A stretch of DNA of 64,000 nt from Gerris lacustris (taxonomy: Eukaryota > Arthropoda > Insecta > Hemiptera > Gerridae): positions 115,566,754 to 115,630,753 of the forward strand of contig OX578276.1 in the NCBI GenBank assembly GCA_951217055.1, given 5' to 3'. The notes beneath the pieces were generated by a model. It was not told the DNA's origin. It did not search any database and worked only from the letters and a program-made list of their open reading frames with translations. Below, piece by piece: positions 43,901-56,168 of this stretch; the stretch's first letter is position 1; each line of letters starts with the position of its first letter. The position numbers were made by a program, and so were the translations under genes.

Positions 43901-45053
43901 TGTAATATATTTCTAACATCACTTATCTATCAGAGGTCGTCGTCATTAATTCCTGAATTTTTAATTTTCTCAATTTTTTTCTGCCTAAATAAATGATTTA
44001 GTAAAACTAATGACTGATAATTGTATTGTCATCGAACATACATAATCTGTGCAAGTATCGGCTTTCTAGGTATGTAGTTCTAAGAAGCAAATCTATTTAG
44101 TTACAAGATTTGTCCCAGACAGACAAGTGAATCTAATTAGAAGCGTGTAATAAAATTAATAAAATGACCATGCGGTGTTTTGTTTCCCTAGTTCTGTATG
44201 TATGCCTGGGGGACAAAGCAGTGAGAATGATTCATTAACTAGCTGTTTTTATCGAGCTTTTTGGGAATTTTATTTTTATTCATTTAGAATAAACTAAAAA
44301 AGAATGATCAGGGAACTTAATAAAACTAACGTTTAAAGATGCTAAAACCAACTTTAAAAAAAAAAAAACCACCCCAAAAAACAAGTCATTTGTTCTTTTA
44401 ATTTTATTGACCATAAAGAAAATCTGTGTAACGAATGAATTAACTATGTTCTCGTTTTTTTTTAGTTAAAATCCCATTTTCTAGAGGCAAACATGTTTCA
44501 CATAGTATAATTTTGAATAAAGAAATATTCAGCTAATGTTTTGTTTTGAAATGTTAAAACATTGCTATGAGAGGTTGAAATGTCAACTGGCTTTGTATAA
44601 CGTAAATTCATGTTATAATTGTGAACATGTTGACCGGGATGCTGAAGTATGTTCAATGTTCACTCTAGAGGTCCATGTCATATCCAGCTGAAGTCCGTGT
44701 CATGTTCAGAGTGGGTTCATGTTGCTCTATGTAGAGGACATCTCCCTCTAGCATGTGCTCTCATGACTTTACGTATTCATGTTAATCTCTTTCTGTCACT
44801 TAGCTTTAAAATAATAACTATACCCCTAACCGTAAGAACACTCGCAAACATACTGGCCTGCAAATAATCTTCGTCCGTATTTGGAAGTAACAATTTGTAG
44901 CAGTTTAGGTCACTGTTGACACTATGATTTATAGTCACTGTGTCTTGATATCCTGAAAATAATGGTCTCTTCTCATAATATAACAAAACCATTCTTGTTT
45001 GTACGAATAAATTATAATTGAATAGCTCTCTGTATAACACTGCATATATATAA
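43901..45053. other. No gene recognised
   Basis: AT-rich; an A run near 44357. No supportable feature. Confidence 0.5.
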
Positions 45054-46695
45054 CTAGCTGGGTACCCGTGCTTCGCTACGGAGTGTTATTATAATTAGAT
45101 AAGTTTATAAACAACCATAATGAAACATATAAATTATTTTACTATATGCAAGAATATCTAGATTCTATCTCTCCCACCTATTTCTATACCCCCTCCTCTT
45201 TGATAAGCTAATTACAAATATCCTAAATTCGCCCATCCCCCTAAATTAAAATATGACAAAACTGTACATAAAAACTATTACTGTACTCTTAAAGAGCTTT
45301 TGCATAATGAAGGGTATTCATTACATTGACCCCATATTCATTACTTGTACCATACCTCTGTGTACCAAATTTAAATTTCGAAAATTCATGTAGGCTGTAA
45401 TTTTCCCCTTGCTTTGAAGGACAAGTGGGCAAATTTTTATCGACATCGAACTAAAACTGTAGATTTGAATAAAGAACATACACACACATATACGTTGATT
45501 TATATATATAGCTATACATTTACATTTTACCCCCTCCTAAATAAAATTGTACATAACAACAATTACTTTTCTCTTAAAGTGCTTCTCAACGATATGCATC
45601 ATACGAAGGGAATCCATTACCTTGACACTTTTACACCGTACCCCTTTGTACCAAAATTTAAATTACGAAAATTCATGTAGACAGTGACCTTTCCCTTGCT
45701 TTGAAGGGAAAGTGAGTAAATATTCATCAAATTGGGATAAAACTGTAGATTTGTATAAAAGACATACCCTCATACAGACACTCTTCTTTTTATTTAAGAT
45801 ATAGCTATATTTTTCCATTTTACCCCCTCCTAAATGAAAACACATATGACAAAACTGTACATAACAACAATTAATGTAATCTTAAAGAGCTTTTCAACGA
45901 TATCCATCATATAGGGTATTCAGTCCTTTGACCCGGTATTCATTATTGTACCCTGTTCCCTGTGTACCAAAATTTAAATTTCGAAAATTCATGTAGACAC
46001 TGATAGTCCAGGAGATAACGTGCAAAAAAGTGTCTGACTAACATCAAGCTAGAATTTTGTATACAAGTCAATCTTTTAGCGCCTTTTAAGAATATGTGGT
46101 CGGCTAAGTTCGTCTGCGGGACATAGCTTGGCAATAGGCGTTTGAAAAAAACAAAACGGTGGACAGCGGCCATGTCTCACCAATTATGGTGGACAATGTG
46201 ATTTCCATGATCCTGAGTACAAAATTAGTTAGTAGACCAAAAATCTAGTCGATGTTATTTTCACACTTGATAGGTTAGTTATTCAAATATTACTAAAAAT
46301 CAACGTGGTCACCAGTTAAGGGACAAACTAACATCAACTTGATTTTCGGTCTACTAACTAATTCTGTACTCAGGATCATGAAAATCACATTGTCCACCAG
46401 AATTGGTGAGACATGGCTGCTCTCCACCGGTTTGTTTTTTTCAAACGCCTATTGCCGAGCTATGTCCCGCAGACGAACTTAGCCGACCACATATTCATAA
46501 AAAGCGCTAAAAAGATTGACTTGTATACAAAATTCTAGCTTGATGTTAGTCAGACACTTTTTTGCACGCTATCTCCTGGACTATGATTTTTTCTTCCTTT
46601 GAAGATCAAGTGTGCATTTTTTGATCGAGATCGGACTAAAACTATAGATTTGTATAAAGAACATACACACATACGTTGACTTTTATATATATAGA
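45054..46695 (-). mobile_element. Helitron-like element with three tandem units
   Basis: Minus strand: 5' TCTATATATATAAAAGTCAA (plus-strand end at 46695, next base T), 3' hairpin CCGTAGCGAAGCACGG and CTAG (plus-strand 45054-45057, preceded by A). Internal units of ~295 bp start near 45235, 45527 and 45817 and each contain CTCTTAAAGAGCTTTT-like and TACCCC...TGTGTACC blocks. The third is split by the fold-back 46004-46583. No Rep/helicase gene. Structure fits a non-autonomous Helitron with tandemly amplified 5' part. Confidence 0.65.
46004..46583. mobile_element. 580-bp fold-back element, TAGTCCAG ends
   Basis: Ends TAGTCCAGGAGATAACGTGC and its complement GCAAGCTATCTCCTGGACTA-like at 46566-46583, flanked by TGA on both sides (46001-46003 and 46584-46586). 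Arms of ~230 bp are almost identical, with a centre around 46240-46300. Sister copies of the host Helitron unit lack it, which confirms the insertion. A half copy is at 11400-11700. Confidence 0.85.
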
Positions 46696-46929
46696 TTAAG
46701 TATTATGTAATAATGTTTCTACTTTTTGCTGCAAACCAATTTACATAATTCTATTAGTTGTTGTAATGAACCAAAAATTATTAGTTGAATGTAGTTTTTA
46801 CAAATACAAATATATTAAAAAAGTTTACCAATTAATGTCGTACAGAGTGTCCTCATGCCCAATCGCGTACTTTGACGATTTTTTTCTTTTACGACGCATT
46901 TTTAGAGTTACCTTGGTAAAATGAAAAAA

Positions 46930-47290
46930 ATGAAACCCTTATAGTTTTGTTCCTGTGTCTGTCTTTCACTCAGTACGGTTCCAATAACTTTTGAATCAAA
47001 AGAGATATAAACATGAAACGTTGCTGTATTAATGATCTTTTTGACGTGCACACAGAAAAAAATATATTGAACTAAAAATAATATCAGCCATCCAAATCCA
47101 AAATGGAGGATAATTCATGTCATGAGAATTTATTTTAAATTTTGGTGGGGGCATCACATATAAAAGGTATTAAAAAGTGATTACAAAAATTTAACACACT
47201 TGTGGAAATCGTTTAATTTTCCATGCAATTTTGTCGAAAAGCATCAACATTTGGCGTGTCTCCCCCAAAATCCATATTTCTGCTGTTAAC
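46930..47290 (-). repeat. Family E copy
   Basis: GAAACCCTTATAGTTTTG, CAGTACGGTTCCAATAAC, CCAAAATGGAGGATAATTCA and TTGTGGAAATCGTTTAATTT: reverse of 41600-41958. Confidence 0.65.
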
Positions 47291-47567
47291 AAGATATGCA
47301 AATTGATGTATACTACGAGTACATCTCAGCACAGCGTAGAAATTTTATGGTTGCCATATCTGTATAACTAGTGTGACTAGAACCTTGAAATTCGGAAATA
47401 GGCCAAAGCTTATAATAAAACATGTTCTATACAATGACTTTGATTGTGATTTTATTTCAAGATGGTAGCTATCCATGTATTTAAAGCAAAGTATTTTAAT
47501 TTTAGTAGCATAGGTGTATACAGCTAGTAGAAAAATATTGTATAGCAAAAAATTAAGTACGCATAAT

Positions 47568-47875
47568 AGTCTGCCAATTAGTGTAGCACATCGTGGACGA
47601 GTGGTCACGGAGTAAAAAATAATGTGATCCCATTTTATTAGATATTAAATGTGAATTTAAAGAAAAATTTCATTCAAATCAGACGAGTAGTTTTTAAGAT
47701 AGTGTTTCGCAAAAATGTTGGAAGATAGAGGGATCAAAACCAAAAATCTTCCCTGATATCTTCTGTCTGAAACAGATTTCTGTCCAGGAATTTTTGAATT
47801 CGGACAGTAAAATATGTTGTTCTTAAAAAATAATTACAATGCTTCCGTTACCTTTGGGTAAGCTCGGCAGCAAAA
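47568..47875 (-). repeat. Family D copy, partial
   Basis: AGTCTGCCAATTAGTGTAGC terminus at 47568, then GACGAGTAGTTTTTAAGATA, TCTGAAACAGATTTCTGTCC and the hairpin end CTTCCGTTACCTTTGGGTAAGCTCGG-type at 47841-47867. Confidence 0.7.
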
Positions 47876-48535
47876 CATATTTTGTCTCCTATTTAGGTTC
47901 TTTAGTTATATTTCCCTGTTTATATTTTATTACCATATAAAGAATTAATTATATGATGGTGCACAAATTCAGATAAGAAGGATCTTTTTTTTTGTTTTTT
48001 AAATTGAATTCGATAAATTTGTTTGTTGTAAAGAGCTTAGTTTCGTTTTAAAGTTTCTGCCTATGTTTATAAGATCTTTTGAACGCCAATGATGACCCAT
48101 AGTTCTTTAAGTTGCTACTTGTACTATATTCAACTTCTAGGTCTAGGCCTTTTTTATTTTATTTTTTTTTAAATATGTTTTTGAATTTTTAATGAATATT
48201 ATCGTAGAATACCTTGAATTTCATGCGAGTATAACGTAACAAAACTATCGTTGAAGGCCGATTCAAATTAAATTTGAACCTTCGCGTAATAATATTTTTG
48301 GATGTTCTCCAACGCCTTGATTAATCAAGATCATTATTGGTTGGCTATTGGACAGCATCCAATTAATAATAATTATAGTTCTCTTCCTGTGTATTGAAGC
48401 AATTCTGAATTAATATGCTTTATTTTTTCTCCTGACTTTCAGCCATTGCGCCTTGTCCTTCTGCCCCTTTTTTATAATTAAAATAACTACATTATCATAA
48501 ACTTTTTTTTTGTATTATAGAGACGTAATAGCTAT
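47876..48535. other. No gene recognised
   Basis: AT-rich; no supportable feature. Confidence 0.5.
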
Positions 48536-48985
48536 TTAGGTACCTAGAGCAGTAAGGGCGTTATTACAGGCCGAGGGCGAAGTTTGAGAGCACGAGTGCG
48601 TTTAACGCCCGAGGCCTGTCATGGCACTTACTGCTCGTGGTGCGTACACTATTTTATCGCCCACCACATGTAAACTAATTACAAAACACGTAAACTATTT
48701 TGCCGTAATCTTCAAAAACAATAAGTGCATATTAAGTTTAAATCAGTACCAAAACAAACCGCAGTTATAAAAATATTGATTGTTTACAAATTGAACAGCT
48801 GACACTGAGAACTACTAGCGCTTCTTGCTCGCCGCGGCCCGGCCAGGAAGCGGCCGCTTCTCGAACTACTACTCGCCCTGTAAAGAAAAAGCATGCAGTT
48901 TTACAGGCCCCTGGGCTGTAAAATGGAACTTTACCGGCCGCTCAGGATAGGAATGTTTACAAGTGGAGGGCGTAAAATAATTACC
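48536..48985. mobile_element. Two adjoining GC-rich hairpins (MITE-like)
   Basis: First hairpin 48539-48650: GTACCTAGAGCAGTAAGGGC with complement near GCACTTACTGCTCGTGGTGC, inner AACGCCC/GGGCGTT. Second, larger inverted pair: ATTTTATCGCCCACCACATG (48652) against GTGGAGGGCGTAAAATAAT (48963-48982). The stretch 48820-48870 is very GC-rich. It is probably one or two MITEs; no coding. Confidence 0.6.
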
Positions 48986-49082
48986 AGACAAGAGTTATGT
49001 ATGAGATTTAAGAATCTTAAGATTATTACTTTTAGTCATTAGCTATCTAATTTTTAGGCTGGTAGAATTGGGTCGTCAATGT

Positions 49083-49260
49083 AGAATCCTGAAACTCTTG
49101 CTGTCATATTTCAATGACCGGCCTTTCCTGGAGAGAATTGGCAAGGCTCTGTCTACAAACAATCGATTCGGAAACGGTAGCCCACAAGGATCTCTGTCTT
49201 AAACGTGACCCTTTTTCGCTGATTATATTGGAAATGACATCTACAAATTGCTCTTTGCTG
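49083..49260 (+). pseudogene. Jockey-like LINE reverse transcriptase fragment
   Basis: 49083-49199 reads RILKLLLSYFNDRPFLERIG and KALSTNNRFGNGSPQGSLS, the block before the second catalytic box of jockey/CR1-type reverse transcriptases (YLxxRxFxVRxG...STxxxxxxGxPQGSxLS). After a stop, a decayed LFAD-like stretch follows to about 49260. No other part of the element is visible. It is ancient and truncated. Confidence 0.6.
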
Positions 49261-50160
49261 ATCTGTATGGAGACCGATATGACAAGAATAGCCGAGTCAA
49301 TTATGCAAACGGTGATAAACAGAATCGGCGATAACAGAAGAGGATATGAGCAAAACCTAACCACCCAGTTCGGGAGTTTTTCTGCAGTCCCAAACTCCAC
49401 CTTGGGTCGGATAGGGCCGTACTAGCAAGAAGCATGCCAAAAAGTATTATAAGCCATGGAGTGAAGAGAAATTATCCCATCACCAACAAACGAATTCATG
49501 AAATACCACCATGAAGTCAGAAATAACCAGCATTAAACACCAGACTGATTGAAACGTTGAAAGAAATGTTGTGCCTGCATTGTACAGAGAGCAGGCCCCC
49601 AACTTTTAAGGTATTGTTTGCTATTGGATTAATGCATAGTGGACATATTTTTAATTTTGTGAAGGATGCAAGATTGTTTAATGAGCTGTAAATTAAGAAG
49701 GATAAACGTTTTCTTTTTGATGTTATTAGAATTAAAGATAAATAGGTAATTCAGGCAATTCAGGAAATTATTGATATCCCCGCTAATAGCCATAGCTGGC
49801 ACCGGAAGAAAACCAAAACAAAAAGAACTATCTTATCAGTGCCTGCTGAGCAAAAATAATTATTTCGAGAGTTATTTCTTAAAGAGTTGAAAAGGTGACA
49901 GTAGATATTTTGACCAGTATTAAATAAAAATTGATTAATCAGTCATCGCGTCATCACACAGACCTAGAACATTTAAAAGTAGGTGGAATAAACATAATTT
50001 TTATAATAGAATTTTACTTATATATTTATATATTTGTTTGTGTAAAATCCTAGTTGATTCACTGTCATAGAAAATAAATATAAATATTCAAAAGAACCGT
50101 CCACCACCGGTATACCCCGCGCGATGATCAGGTAGTCGGCAAAATTTAAAATATGTACTT
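49261..50160. other. No gene recognised
   Basis: A 103-residue open frame (49114-49425) overlaps the RT fragment in a different frame and has no family resemblance. The rest is AT-rich and unassigned. Confidence 0.45.
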
Positions 50161-50544
50161 CTAATAGTCCAGTCGTCATAGACTTAAATCGGGGGGTACC
50201 TTAATAGAAAAATTCTGAATTTAACAAAACTTTGGGATGTTGTTAGTGAGTGTCCAGTAGTGCTACATCCAATTTTTCGAACAAAGAAACCTCTGTGCTA
50301 ACTTGGGAGGGCGTCAAAAACCACATAATATTTAATGTTAGCACTTTTTTAAGTTTTTTCAAAATATTTCAAACACGGTTGATTTTAGCGGAAAACTTTG
50401 TTACAGTAATTTAAAGAGGATTACATTTCCTTCAAATTTCACTGGTCAAATTTATTTTTTGACCTCTTAGGTAACGAGATACAGGGCTTCGAATAAGTGC
50501 AAAATTTCTCAAAATCGTGAAAAACTGCTAATAAGGCTTGTTTT

Positions 50545-50760
50545 CGCTGTTCTTATCATCTCATATAAAAAGAAAGTATTGTGATTGCGAGAAAATTCGA
50601 TTTTGATATTTTGATGGACTTACTCGTTTTGAGGTCCCCTGAGTCCAAATGTGGTTTTTAAAAAATGTCTGTCGTCTGTCGTTTTTCTGTGCGGACGCCT
50701 GGAGCCTAAACTACTGGGCCGATTTTGACGAAATGTGGCATACATATTAGAAAAAAAAAT
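50545..50760 (+). repeat. Repeat G copy nested in fold-back arm
   Basis: AGAAAGTATTGTGATTGCGAG, GAGGTCCCCTGAGTCCAA, GGAGCCTAAACTACTGGGC and GATTTTGACGAAATGTGGCA also occur in this order at 57300-57480 and in weaker form at 59240-59345. Confidence 0.75.
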
Positions 50761-50854
50761 CATAGCCGAAATCCAGAAAAGAACTTTAGCTCTAATATTT
50801 CAGTTTTTTTATGCTTATCAACGACTGCGAAAACCTTTTTCCATCAATTTTGTT

Positions 50855-50890
50855 TTATTTATTTATATTTATATTTATATTTATATTTAA
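50855..50890 (+). repeat. (ATTTAT)n short array
   Basis: Five to six ATTTAT units. A GTTCGAATCCC motif (B-box-like) follows at 50900, perhaps a tRNA-derived SINE trace. Confidence 0.7.
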
Positions 50891-51328
50891 AATATAAAAA
50901 GTTCGAATCCCAGCGGGGTGAGACATGTTTCACACTGATGATCTCATCGATTAGATGAGTAAAGTGGCCGGATAACCCCCGTCCTGTAATGACCATAAGC
51001 TGTTAAACGGGACTAAAACTACAAAAAAAAAAGAAATCATAAATGTACCTACGAAAACCAATAAATGTTAAACACTGGGCTATGTAATTATGAACTTTTG
51101 TCTGAGTTGTTCCCATTTTGCAACATATTTAATGGAGTTATGGTATCTACTTCCATTTGCATATAGTCCACTCTTTTTTCCTCATATGTTCACACTCACA
51201 GTGTACAGTACATGAAAGGTTTTAAAGAGCATAAAATATTCCAGTTCGTCTTTTCAGTTCTTGGTTTTATCCTGAGTGACTTTTGTAAGATATATATTTG
51301 GTTAAAAAGACTTTTTAACACTGATTTT

Positions 51329-51844
51329 AGGGTTTCGAGGTCGTCCTAAAAACCCTTATGCTTTTGGTAGTTCGTCCGTCCGTCCGTCGCATCAAAAATC
51401 ACACCACTACTCGACCTATTGTAGCTAGAGATTTAAAATTTGGTATACAAGGTAAACTTTTTTGCCTAAAACATGTTCTGAACTTCACAACTCAATCGAT
51501 CAGCGAGCAATAGAGCAATTGCGAGTTAATCGAACCATTTTTTATTTTTTGTAACTTTGAGTGGGGTATCGGTATCATAGTAAAGGTATTTAAGTGTATA
51601 GATTACAAATATATGTCTTATTTTAAAAATGGGGGCTTTTTCACACCCGAAATAATTTAAACAAAACGCAAAAAATGACCCCCCCCCCCCGCTACCCCAT
51701 GGGGAAAGGCCCTAAAAATGAACCAAATAAGTGCATACCCATGATGTTAAAGAATAATATGCACACCTTGTTCCTCCAAAGAGCAACTTTTTATGCCTAT
51801 TTGCTTAAGAAATAAGTAGAAAATTATATTACTAAAGAAACCCT
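51329..51844. mobile_element. 516-bp element in the loop of the fold-back
   Basis: AGGGTTTC at 51329-51336 and GAAACCCT at 51837-51844 as short inverted ends. Inside are a CGTCCGTCCGTCCGTCGC tract near the left end, a reversed family-E block (51530-51620) and a C run near 51680. It resembles 41959-42626 in layout: TIR, then a GTCCGTCC tract. Confidence 0.5.
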
Positions 51845-52520
51845 TTTAGTTGCTTGCTGGCAAGTACTTGACGGGATTATTATATGTAGTTAATTGTGAC
51901 GATTCTTATTGTCTAATGACATTTTTTAACAATCAGGGTTAAAAAATGTTTATTTTTTAACCTAATATATATCTTACAAAGGTCACTCAGGATAAAATCA
52001 AATGGAAATATTCTCTTTTTTTAAACCTTAAATCATGTACACTGTGTAGTATGAACATAGCAGGACAATAGGAGGCAGTGGTGGTCATGGGAGGGGGGTG
52101 GGGTGGTAGGTAAACTATGCAAATAGAAGTAGACACCATAGCTCCATTAAATATGTTGCAAAATGGAAAAAAAAAATAAAAAAAGCCTTTTTAGCAATTT
52201 TCACGATTTTGCGAAATTTTTTATTCGAAGCCCTGTATCTCGTTACCTAAGAGATTAAAAAAATATGTTTGACCAGTGAAATTTGAAGGAAATGTAATCC
52301 TCTACAAATTACTATCACAAAGTTTTCCGCTAAAATCAACCGTGTTTGAAATATTTCGAAAAAACTGAAAAAAGTGCAACATTTTGTGGTTTTTGACCTC
52401 CTCCCAAGTTAGCAAAGGTTTTTTGTTAAAAAAATTGGATGTAGCACTAAGATGTCGTTAGTGGACACCCATTAACAACATCCCAAAGTTTCGTTAAATT
52501 CGGAATTTTTCTAAGATCTA

Positions 52521-54279
52521 AAGTACTGTAAATCCTTCACCAAGAAATAATCTCCGGATCCACTTTAGATACAATCTTTAAAATTTGCTGGTTGATTTTT
52601 TAATAGCGTAGAGAAATTATTTATTGCTTGTTTTCTTAACTGCAGCAAAATTAAAATCGGGGGTCTGGGATCTTTCCCTCTCCAAATAATTCCAAAATAG
52701 CGGCAGATATGGTTGAAATATAGAGGAATTATCTTGTACAAAGGTATAATTGGTGTAATTTCAGCTCAATCGACGAAATAGTTCCGAAATTATTTTTGCG
52801 ATAACGTTTCAAAGTTCAAAAGTAGATATTTTCAAAATGGTTGCAGATATCTAAACGAAATAACAGACATCCAACTAAAAGCCGCTAAAATGATCTTAAA
52901 AACACCCAAATTGCATAATTTTGTTCAAACTTCGGTCTTAGTTTTTTTTTTGACAAAACAATACTTTGCCTTTAAAGGTAAGGAAAAAATAAACAATAAT
53001 TTTTTTGTGTAACTTGTTTTTGGAATTTTAGTATTTATATATAACATACATTTTTTTATAACTTTTATTTCCGGTAAACGGAAATAAAAAAAATAAGCAT
53101 TACACTTTTCGAATTATCCTTCTAGTTTGAATATACCTACCTTTTATGAAAATAGTATAAAATAGATTAAATAATAAGTGAATTTTTTTTTTTGCACTTG
53201 AAAAGAATGAGGGTAAAATAGAAGCCCTTATATTTAGGTCTAGTGTTTGAACATCATTAAAATGTTTCAGTCACTTGAAGTGAAGAACTTTGAACTTTAT
53301 AATCTTCTCATTAAGACAGCGGGAGTCTATCCTTAACTCTTTCACTAATTATATATTTTAAACAAGTCCTCTAAGTTGACATCACTTTTCTTAAGCCTGT
53401 TGAGATACGTGTTGTGGCTGTTACCCTGGAGATAGCTCCCGTCCAGGATGGGGAAGTCTTAACAAAGCAACGTGTTTTGTCCTTGGGTTCTATAGTCTTG
53501 TACGATACAAAAGATGGATTCAGGACTCGGGATTGTTAAGGATGAATATTAAAAAGATTCTTGTTCTTTAAGGCACAGAAGAGGTAGTATTTTCTTAATA
53601 ATAAAGGTCCTGGGTATCAAGATTGTTCTGCAATGACCGAGTGCATTCCTTCACATTCTTCTTTGACTTGAGCACGATGAATCATTTTTTACCTGGAGGC
53701 TCTACTGAACGAGAATACCTATGGATGCTGGTTTCTAGTAAATCACAGACTTAGAAAATACTCCGATTAAAGGTGTTTCTCGAATTTCACTTCTAGACAA
53801 TATCTTGTGTCATTTTTATAAAAATAAATAACATCCTTGTAGCTTTTCAATCATGAAAAATGGGTATCAGTTTCTCTGAACTTTTTAGTATATTTAAGGC
53901 GGTGCTGTAAAATAGAATTCTTTACTCATGGTACTTTTTATTTCAAAGCGTCAGTATGGGGAAACAGTATTCTCCAATATCATACTTTCTTCTAGTTCCT
54001 TGCTATAATAGATTTTTTTTATGGTTGATGAAATAAAGTCAAGTTACTTAGAATATACTAAAATGAGAATCATTCTCAGGAGGCTGTCTGAAAACCTCTG
54101 TTTTTACATAATATTTATATTTATTAATTAAATTTTAGTTCTCTTTCTTTAGGAGTGAGACATGTAACAATTAAAATCCAAAATCACCTTTCAAGACCTT
54201 TCACGTTTAACTTGATATAAACGTTTTAGTAAAAGATAATCCCAACAAAAACATTTGTGTAAAAAAATAAATAAATAAG
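52521..54279. other. No gene recognised
   Basis: AT-rich sequence without repeats shared with the rest of the window; no exon or RNA gene could be supported. Confidence 0.5.
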
Positions 54280-54440
54280 CCAATAGTCTCGCGTAAAACG
54301 TTATGAGATCATTGGTTTCCCTCGGTCCAAGTAAATTCTACTAGGACTAATTTATCCTGGACAATTTATACTGCCCTCCTCTCTATTCTCTGTCTCTCAC
54401 AACTCAAACTTTTCTTTCCAAAATTTAATAACAACACGTA
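54280..54440 (+). repeat. Repeat F, diverged copy
   Basis: AGTCTCGCGTAAAACGTTATGAGA, CTACTAGGACTAATTTATCC and TCTCTATTCTCTGTCTCTC, as in the better conserved copies at 55670-55856 and 55931-56118. Confidence 0.65.

Positions 54441-54468
<28 letters not shown>
54440..54468. repeat. (TA)n microsatellite
   Basis: About 14 TA units directly after repeat F. Confidence 0.9.
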
Positions 54469-54473
<5 letters not shown>

Positions 54474-54822
54474 TTATAGGAAGAGATAGAAATGATAAGG
54501 AAAGGAAATTATAGGAAATAAATAGTAACAGGGAATAATTATCATTATTTAGAAGAAGGAGTTTGAAACGAAAAGACAAAATGGCAAAGTATGGTAGCTC
54601 GCATGGGGTGTTCTAATTGAACTAAACAATTATCTGATGTACATGTGCGGACGAGCGGGAAGTGCATGTTTACAATCTTCGAGCTCAATAATTAGTAAAG
54701 ATCAATAATTACACTTATTCCAATATAAAATTCTATTAATGAGTGCAGTAATACTTTAGTGTCAAAGTTGTCTATTAAAAAGCGCTAGTAGCGCAAGTTA
54801 TATATTTTTTTAAATATTTTGA

Positions 54823-55345
54823 ATAGGCGGTTTTTCTATTAGCTTTGAGAGGGGGCAAAGAACCAGATTTTGCGTATTCCCTATTTTTCGTTTATTTGTA
54901 CATTCTACCTATGTACGAAATTTCAGGTTTCTAGAATTGCTAGAAGTGCCTTAGAATTATGATGAGTTAGTCAATCTATCTGGGGGCACGGCAGTGCCCC
55001 CGTCAAGTCGAGCACAGGCGTACCATCCTTTACTGGAACCAACTCACGGCAATTTGGACCCCCCTCTATTATCCTATTGAAGATACTTAGATATATAAAA
55101 TTAATTTTAATTTAAAATTCATGACAAACCGAACCAGAAATAAAAATTGCACACCTCTACTCATAGTAGTTCATAAGATATAAGAGCCTAAAGTTTTGTT
55201 ATTTTGTCACTGGCTGACTGACTCACTTATCATAATTCTAAGGCACTTCTAACAAATAAAGGAAAAATGAGAAAATCCGAAAAAATCTGGTTCGTTGTCC
55301 CTTTTAAGGCTAATAGAAAAACTGCCTATTCAAAATATTGTAAAA
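54823..55345. repeat. Inverted repeat with GGGGGCAC hairpin
   Basis: GCGGTTTTTCTATTAGC at 54829 and its complement ending 55340; the pair extends to AGTGCCTTAGAATTATGAT near 54955 and 55235. Between them lies the perfect 8-bp stem GGGGGCAC / GTGCCCCC with loop GGCA (54982-55001), and a block (55000-55212) that recurs reversed at 56169-56395. Confidence 0.75.
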
Positions 55346-55669
55346 AAAAATTAAAATTGTAAACATCGCCACTAGAGGTACCTAGTAGAGAACTTTAAAA
55401 CTAAAAAGTGATTTTGAGAACGTTCGTTGAGGTTGATTTGACAGTTTTGATTGGCAGTTATCTTAAAGTGCAATCATATTTACTATAGATAAATTTATTT
55501 AGTCCAATTTGAACACCTACCGACAAAGAAGTTACTTGAAAGATTAACAAGAGCAATCAAACAAGAACAAAGAAAGAAAAGCGACATTTTTTTTTGGGAG
55601 CAATGAAAATTACTTAACACAGGTAGAAAATTGCTTAACAAAAACACTACAGTGTAAAAAAATTACCCA

Positions 55670-56118
55670 AGTCCCGCGTATAAAAAGTTGTGAGACCATA
55701 GGTTTAGCTAAGTCTCCCACTGTCCGAGTGAGTTTTACTAGGTCTAATTTATCCAGTGCAAGTACATGATGTTTGTCTGTCCCTCTCTCTATTCTCTTTC
55801 CCAAATCATTCTACACGTTTAAATTTAAAAACATTTTCTGACTTGGCAAATACACTAAAATTAAATGCTGTGTCTGTGTCGTATATAAATCCTTGAAAAA
55901 ACATTATTTATTGTTTGATTTAAGTTTGTGGTGTGTATTTGCCAAGTCAGAAAATGTTTTTAAATTTAAACAAGTAGAGTTATTTGGGAAAGAGAATAGA
56001 GAGAGAGACTGACAAACATCATTTACTTGCACTGGACAAATTAGACCTAGTAGAACTTTCTCGGACAGTGGGAGACTTGGCTGAACCTATGATCTCACAA
56101 CTTTTTACGCGAGACGGC
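55670..56118. repeat. Repeat F inverted pair (~187-bp arms)
   Basis: Arms 55670-55856 (plus) and 55931-56118 (minus) share GGGAAAGAGAATAGAGAGAG-type, GACAAATTAGACCTAGTA-type and CCAAGTCAGAAAATG sequence in inverted order around a 74-bp spacer. Short open frames on opposite strands (MGKRIERGTDKHH and MGKRIERETDKHH) are mirror translations of the two arms, not genes. Confidence 0.8.
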
Positions 56119-56168
56119 TTATTTTTTTATACGTGTTTTTGTTGGGATATATTATTGATTGAATATCA

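Larger units (their letters stand above)
50165..52520. mobile_element. ~2.35-kb fold-back element with two nested insertions
   Basis: The left end TAGTCCAGT at 50165 follows TAA. Inverted homology runs 50201-50540 against 52185-52520 (GAATTTAACAAAACTTTGGG and complement; GAGATACAGGGCTTCGAATAA and complement), and again 51090-51328 against 51930-52185 (ATTTAATGGAGTTATGGTAT and complement). The left arm is broken by 50545-51085 (repeat G, an ATTTAT array and a B-box-like motif), and the loop holds a 51329-51844 element with AGGGTTTC/GAAACCCT ends. The expected right terminus ACTGGACTA is missing. Confidence 0.7.

Noticed and set aside
49114..49425. 103-residue plus-strand frame
   Set aside because: Overlaps the jockey-like RT fragment in another frame; composition gives no family resemblance.
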